Positions 59,418-64,000 of a stretch of 64,000 nucleotides of DNA are shown piece by piece. Source of the DNA: CAYMAZ01 sp964428185 (GTDB lineage Bacteria; Bacteroidota; Bacteroidia; Bacteroidales; DTU049); contig CAYRXH010000001.1 of assembly GCA_964428185.1 (NCBI GenBank), positions 1 to 64,000 on the forward strand, read 5' to 3'. Position 1 is the stretch's first letter. Each line of letters opens with the position of its first letter. A program made the position numbers and the translations under genes. The notes below the pieces were generated by a model, which searched no databases, was not told where the DNA came from, and worked only from the letters and a program-made list of their open reading frames with translations.

Positions 59418-62400
59418 ATGGACTCAAAAACCTTTGAAGTATACAGAACTTCAGCTGGTGCAGGCAAGACATTTGCAATCGTGAAGGAGTACATACTACT
59501 CTGTCTGCAAAAACGATCCCGTTTCGACCAGATTGTTGCACTGACATTCACCAACAAAGCCGCCAACGAAATGAAAGACAGGTTGCTCGAGTACCTGTTT
59601 TTTATCGCGCATCATCCTGATGCCAGGGAGGATGTGCGTGAAATGATTCTCCAGATTTCTGAAGAAACAGGAATGGATGCTTCTGCAATTTCTGCTTCTT
59701 CCCAACAGCTTTTGTCTGACATCCTTCATCAGTATGCACGTTTTGCAATTTCCACCATTGACAGTTTTATTCATGATATTCTCAGGGTGTTCAGCAATGA
59801 TCTAAGGTTGCCTAATAACTTCAGGGTTGAAACCGATGTGTCGGCCGTGGCTGATGCTATTGTTGATGAACTGGTACATGAACTTGAGTTCTCAGATCAA
59901 GATCCTGAATTGTCTTTGCTTACAGCGTATATAGTTGAACTCAGTCTGCAGAATTTTGAAGAGAAAGATTCATGGGACATCACCCGTGAACTCAAAAAAT
60001 ATTCAAAGTTGCTGTTTAGTGAAGACTCAATAGAGGTTGTTGAAAACTTATCCAGATGTTCATTGACTGAAATCACTGAGATAGCAAGGCGCCTCACTAA
60101 GCTCGAGGATGATGTGTATTCACGGATTCGTGTGTTCGCTTCTGAAGCCATGAATGTGATATCTGAAGCTTCATTGAGCACTGATGATTTTTTCAGAAAG
60201 AGAGATGGGATTGGTGTATTTTTCAAGCGATTGTCAGATGCAAGCAGAGGAACCAGAATGAATTATAACAGCTATATACTTCAAACTGTGGAACAGGATA
60301 AATGGGAGTCCGGTAAGAAAAACAAAGTAAGCACAGCAGTCAGAAACAAGCTTCGGGAATTGTTTTTCAGGATCACTCAGGATCCGATGTATCACTATCT
60401 GGAAATGATTTCCCATATAAAAACCCGGACAGTCCTTATGGCATTACTGGGCAAGCTCAGACGTGTGTTTGATCAGTACCAGAAGCAAAATCAGGTACTT
60501 GTCATTTCTGAATTCATTCGGCTAATAGCTGCAGTGGTCAGACAGGAATCGACGCCTTTTATTTACGAAAGACTGGGTCAGAGATTCAGACACTTTCTCA
60601 TTGATGAATTTCAGGACACCAGTGTTATGCAGTGGCAGAATTTCCTTCCGCTTATTGAAAATGCACTGTCCCAGAGAAACAAGGTTCTGGTTGTTGGTGA
60701 TGTGAAACAATCAATCTACAGGTTCAGAAACGGAGAGATGGAGCAGATGATGAAGCTCCCTCTCATCTATAATAAACCTGAGATGGTTGATCATTTTAAT
60801 GACACCGAACGCGCTATGATCGATCAGTTCTGTGATCGCACAAAGATGCCTGATTTCAGAAATACAAATTTCAGATCAGGCGAATTTATTGTACGTTTTA
60901 ATAATTCTCATTTTTTCTGGATCAGGGATTATTATAAACTGAGTGGCAGAAATCAGTATGTCACAGAGGCATATAACGATTTGGATCAGGCATTTTCCGA
61001 ACAAGCTGCTGAATCAGGTATGGTGTGTTTATACCCTGTGCCTGATCAGGAATATAGGGAACAAGCCCTGAAGAAGATTCTTCAGATTATTTCCTCTCAT
61101 TCTAGGAAAAGTGATATTGCTATTCTGGTTCGTGGGAATAAAACCGCCCGTGAAATTGCTTCTTTTCTCATGCATCAGCAACCTCCAGTGAGTGTAATTA
61201 GCTCAGAATCATTAACACTTGGCTTTTCTCCTCATGTTTGTTTCATTGTGGATATGTTGCGTTTTATCAGCGATACTTCGGATCAGAATGCCATGATTGC
61301 AGCCTGGACTTATCTATTCAATTTTTCTGAAAGCATAAAAAACAAGTTCCATTCTTATTCCGAATGGCTAAACGAAGTATTTCTGTCTGCACCCGATTCC
61401 CAACGCCCTGATTGTTTTATATCACTTCTCAGAGATGCAGGAATTCATCTTGACATCCAGCATTTGAGCAGAAAACCGGTTGATGAACTGATTGCAGCAA
61501 TCATAAAACTTGTATTTCCTAATGGTGATGCTGATACATATCTATTGTTTTTTCAGAATAAATGTATTGATTTTCTGAAATCAAGTAATGGAAGTCTCAG
61601 ATCGCTCATTGAATGGTGGGATGATAAAGGGAATTCAGAATGTATTATAGTTCCTGAAGGTGCCGATGCTGTCAGAATTCTGTCTGTGCATAAGTCCAAG
61701 GGGCTGCAGTTTCCTGTTGTGATTTATCCTTTTGCTGATTTCAAACTCAAGGATAACAACAAGTCAGTTTGGTTGCCAGTTCACTTATTTCCTGATGAAA
61801 TAAGGGATGCCATACAAAACCCAAATATCAGAAAAATACAGATCAAACTTTCTATGTGTCAATTGCTTCCGGACAGTGAGCTGAAACAGATTCTTGAAAA
61901 TGAGATATGGAAACAGGAACTGGATTCTCTGAATATTCATTATGTTGCTATGACCCGGGCAAAGAATGAACTACATATCTTATACAAAGATATTGAAGAT
62001 AAATCTGTTCCCAAAGATAATTATTCACATATCAATGAGTTTCTTGACGGGTTTGTAAGATATTCAGAATCCATAATGTTTGATGAGGTTAAAGATGAGT
62101 CAGGAAATATTGTATATAAGTTCGGGAAGAAATCTTCTTATGAAAAAACACAAAAAGCCATTTCTGAAGATCTTGTGCTCGGGAAGTTGATTTCACGAGA
62201 CAGAAGTTCAATTCCTACACGAGGCGGGACAGGTGAAAAAGTCAAAGAGAAGCTCACAGGTGATTTGTTTCATTTACTCATGTCTAAGTTTGATTTTAAT
62301 GTTGATCCCTATATTCAGTTCAGACAATTTTGTGTCATTAATAATATTGAATCCGATCAGGAATATGTTCTTAGGAATATGCTGAACAGCATTTTGTCGC

Positions 62401-62672
62401 ATCCGCAGATCAGCAATTTATTTCAGTCATCCGGAACATATCTGAACGAGGTTGCAATTATTGATAATCATCACACCTTCAGACCTGACAAGATTATTTT
62501 TACACAGGATACAACATGGGTAATAGATTTTAAAACAGGCTTGAAGCATTCATTTCACCGTGATCAGATTTTGCAATATAAACATCTGTTGCATCAGATG
62601 AATTATCCTGCAGTTAAGGCTTTGCTGGTTTATATAAAACAAAATGATGTGGACGTTGAAGAGATCAGTTGA
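59418..62672 (+). CDS. UvrD/RecB-like helicase-nuclease (AddA-type)
   Basis: A 1084-residue SF1A helicase with C-terminal nuclease. Motifs in order: Walker A SAGAGKT (residues 12-18), Ia VALTFTNKAANEMKDRL, II HFLIDEFQDTSVMQWQNFL, III VVGDVKQSIYRFR, V RILSVHKSKGLQFPVVIY and VI NIHYVAMTRAKNELHILY. The C terminus has a RecB-family PD-(D/E)XK nuclease (HTFRPDKIIF, WVIDFKTG, then QYKH). Such proteins process double-strand breaks with an AddB partner. No AddB gene is adjacent in this window, so it is either elsewhere or lies apart. No promoter element is clear between the terminator and ATG 59418. Confidence 0.9.
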   Translation: MDSKTFEVYRTSAGAGKTFAIVKEYILLCLQKRSRFDQIVALTFTNKAANEMKDRLLEYLFFIAHHPDAREDVREMILQISEETGMDASAISASSQQLLSDILHQYARFAISTIDSFIHDILRVFSNDLRLPNNFRVETDVSAVADAIVDELVHELEFSDQDPELSLLTAYIVELSLQNFEEKDSWDITRELKKYSKLLFSEDSIEVVENLSRCSLTEITEIARRLTKLEDDVYSRIRVFASEAMNVISEASLSTDDFFRKRDGIGVFFKRLSDASRGTRMNYNSYILQTVEQDKWESGKKNKVSTAVRNKLRELFFRITQDPMYHYLEMISHIKTRTVLMALLGKLRRVFDQYQKQNQVLVISEFIRLIAAVVRQESTPFIYERLGQRFRHFLIDEFQDTSVMQWQNFLPLIENALSQRNKVLVVGDVKQSIYRFRNGEMEQMMKLPLIYNKPEMVDHFNDTERAMIDQFCDRTKMPDFRNTNFRSGEFIVRFNNSHFFWIRDYYKLSGRNQYVTEAYNDLDQAFSEQAAESGMVCLYPVPDQEYREQALKKILQIISSHSRKSDIAILVRGNKTAREIASFLMHQQPPVSVISSESLTLGFSPHVCFIVDMLRFISDTSDQNAMIAAWTYLFNFSESIKNKFHSYSEWLNEVFLSAPDSQRPDCFISLLRDAGIHLDIQHLSRKPVDELIAAIIKLVFPNGDADTYLLFFQNKCIDFLKSSNGSLRSLIEWWDDKGNSECIIVPEGADAVRILSVHKSKGLQFPVVIYPFADFKLKDNNKSVWLPVHLFPDEIRDAIQNPNIRKIQIKLSMCQLLPDSELKQILENEIWKQELDSLNIHYVAMTRAKNELHILYKDIEDKSVPKDNYSHINEFLDGFVRYSESIMFDEVKDESGNIVYKFGKKSSYEKTQKAISEDLVLGKLISRDRSSIPTRGGTGEKVKEKLTGDLFHLLMSKFDFNVDPYIQFRQFCVINNIESDQEYVLRNMLNSILSHPQISNLFQSSGTYLNEVAIIDNHHTFRPDKIIFTQDTTWVIDFKTGLKHSFHRDQILQYKHLLHQMNYPAVKALLVYIKQNDVDVEEIS

Positions 62673-63107
62673 TTATATCTGTTCCAAACTGACTTCATCC
62701 GTTAGTTCGTTTCTGTCATTAGGGTTGAACGGGAAAACTTCACCAAGTCTTTTACCAAGAAAATCAATAGTATCCATGATGCCGCATGCAATTTTCTGTT
62801 CACGGAGTCCATCCAGCAGTATTTGACCAGCATGCTCACGAATTTCGGGTTTAAGTTGCTCTGCAATACCCTTGTCGTAAATGATGCTGTATTTTAAGGA
62901 TGCAAAAGCCACGTATATAAGAACTGCATTTCTGAGTTTTGTTTTCTTAAGGTTCAGTTTGTTAAAAACATACTGAGCGCGGTCGTTTGGATCTCCAGGA
63001 CAATGTTTTTCAATATGCACCTTAAACTCAGCTGTTGTGTCCAGCTCTGCAAGCTTGATACTTTGTTCAATGACATCCAGGACACTGAAAATTTCATTCA
63101 CTTCCAT
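62673..63107 (-). CDS. TPM-domain protein (TLP18.3/Psb32/MOLO-1 type)
   Basis: A 144-residue soluble TPM-domain protein: LDTTAEFKVHIEKHCPGDPN, AQYVFNKLNLKKTKLRNAVL, YSIIYDKGIAEQL. No signal peptide. In Bacteroidota it usually stands in a trio with lemA and a larger membrane-anchored TPM protein. Here it follows lemA by 82 bases, and the larger partner is missing from between them. It abuts the helicase stop with no gap, converging. Function unknown. Confidence 0.85.
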   Translation of the reverse strand: MEVNEIFSVLDVIEQSIKLAELDTTAEFKVHIEKHCPGDPNDRAQYVFNKLNLKKTKLRNAVLIYVAFASLKYSIIYDKGIAEQLKPEIREHAGQILLDGLREQKIACGIMDTIDFLGKRLGEVFPFNPNDRNELTDEVSLEQI

Positions 63108-63189
63108 GTTCAGAAAAAAAATAACAGAAATGTAAAAACCCCTGAACGCAAAAATTATTGTTCAGAAACAGTTTTGCGAATAAAAATAA

Positions 63190-63810
63190 TTAGTCAAAAC
63201 TGACAACGGGAGCTTTGTCAGCTCCTTCTTCGGCTTTAAAATATGGTTTTTTCTCAAAACCGAAGATCATTGCTATTATATTGCCAGGGAATTTTCTGAT
63301 AATAGTGTTGTAATCTCTTGCAATTTCATTGAACCTCTGCCGTTCAACAGTAATTCTGTTTTCAGTGCCTTCAAGCTGAGACTGCAGTTCCAGAAAACTC
63401 TTGTCTGCTTTCAGCTCGGGATAGGCTTCAACAATAACCATTAATCTGCTGAGCAATGAGCTGAGTTCTCCTTGTGATTGCTGAAACTGTTGCATGCTTT
63501 CTTCGTTCAGATCATCAATGTTGATATTGGTTTGCATGGCTTCAGATCTGGCCTGAATCACAGCTTCAAAGGTTTCTTTTTCATGAGCTGCATAACCCTT
63601 GACCACATTGACAAGATTGGGAATAAGATCGTATCGGCGCTGATAGACATTTTCTACCTGTCCCCAGGCTCCTTTAACCAGTTCTTCATGTTTTACCATT
63701 TTGTTATATACTCCCATTGCCCACAGGACAAGAGCAATGAGGAATACTCCGACACCGGCACAACCGATAAGTTTTAAAGGATTTTTTGATGGGTTTGCGA
63801 TCATTGACAT
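63190..63810 (-). CDS. lemA: LemA family protein
   Basis: A 206-residue membrane protein. One N-terminal helix (LIGCAGVGVFLIALVLWAMG) is followed by the LemA helical domain: YNKMVKHEELVKGAWGQVEN, YQRRYDLIPNLVNVVKGYAA, EAYPELKADKSFLELQSQLE, NRITVERQRFNEIARDYN. ATG 63810 is preferred because the longer frame to 63972 crosses the promoter and is AT-rich. A second ATG two codons later is possible. Function of the family is unclear. Confidence 0.92.
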   Translation of the reverse strand: MSMIANPSKNPLKLIGCAGVGVFLIALVLWAMGVYNKMVKHEELVKGAWGQVENVYQRRYDLIPNLVNVVKGYAAHEKETFEAVIQARSEAMQTNINIDDLNEESMQQFQQSQGELSSLLSRLMVIVEAYPELKADKSFLELQSQLEGTENRITVERQRFNEIARDYNTIIRKFPGNIIAMIFGFEKKPYFKAEEGADKAPVVSFD

Positions 63811-63827
63811 TTTGTTATTGTTCTGTG

Positions 63828-63835
63828 CAAAAATA
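63828..63835 (-). promoter_or_regulatory. -7 promoter element of lemA
   Basis: TATTTTTG on the minus strand, a perfect TAnnTTTG match 17 bases before the ATG at 63810. Confidence 0.6.
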
Positions 63836-64000
63836 ATGAATAAAACTTCAGAATTGAAAAAAAAGTGAGAATGTAACAAAAGTGAATGAAATATTGGAAA
63901 AAATTCTTTCAATTCACCTATATAAATAGTAATTTCAAATTTTAATGAAAAGGATGGAACGGTAAGATGCATATTTGGGAGTAGTGAATTTTCTAAGAAG

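Noticed and set aside
1..64000. CRISPR arrays, rRNA genes, transposases, integrases or phage genes
   Set aside because: None were seen on either strand; the only mobile-looking region is the Rhs islet, which has no transposase.

Overview
The window is a low-GC chromosomal segment of an anaerobic member of the Bacteroidota, probably Bacteroidales-like. Four things point there. About twenty gene starts are preceded 15-33 bases upstream by the phylum's -7 promoter element TAnnTTTG. Two secreted proteins end in type IX secretion sorting domains. The lipid A genes lpxD-lpxC-fabZ, an efp-lpxD-like pair, a nusB-DUF1573-yajC cluster and DUF4369 and Big_5 lipoproteins are typical of the phylum. Energy genes (2-oxoacid:ferredoxin oxidoreductase, 2[4Fe-4S] ferredoxin, Na+-pumping methylmalonyl-CoA decarboxylase) fit fermentative, propionate-forming anaerobic life.

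Layout. 0.7-5.6 kb: floA, a dipeptidyl peptidase IV, efp and an lpxD paralogue. 5.6-9.1 kb (minus): Wzy-type polymerase/ligase with two Wzz-like proteins. 9.2-12 kb: a cassette of three short tandem lipoproteins carrying repeated YGV/KYGVPVD motifs, followed by a radical SAM/SPASM enzyme. 12-17.8 kb: a thioredoxin-fold lipoprotein, a barrel-like protein, lpxH, and convergent fabZ-lpxC-lpxD. 17.9-22.4 kb (minus): the complete methylmalonyl-CoA epimerase/decarboxylase operon, whose small membrane subunit carries an added lamin-tail-like domain. 22.5-28.2 kb: an Ig-like lipoprotein, pgi and a two-component system. 28.3-30.8 kb: a TPP riboswitch driving a TonB-dependent receptor. 31-37.4 kb: an islet of three headless Rhs tips with different C-terminal toxin-like domains and linked immunity-like genes, bounded by a 70-bp direct repeat. 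37.8-43.5 kb: a T9SS-exported subtilase, a UspA-like protein, nusB, a DUF1573 lipoprotein and yajC. 43.9-47.6 kb (minus): an arsenic operon in which acr3 has three in-frame stops and arsR is frameshifted while the operator and middle genes look intact. 47.7-53.9 kb: a hybrid sensor kinase, a murD-type ligase with a MurL-type epimerase, and yqgE. 54-59.3 kb: tRNA-Arg(ACG), a T9SS cargo protein, korBA and a ferredoxin. 59.4-64 kb: an AddA/RecB-like helicase-nuclease, a TPM-domain protein and lemA.

Best candidates for something new: (1) the multi-motif lipoprotein/radical SAM cassette at 9.9-12.0 kb; (2) the orphan Rhs-tip array with its own promoter and flanking direct repeats, plus a palindromic element inserted in frame in two tips; (3) the MurD/MurL pair, which predicts the L-Glu-then-epimerise route to peptidoglycan; (4) the decaying ars operon. 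All family assignments were made by reading the sequence; no database was searched.
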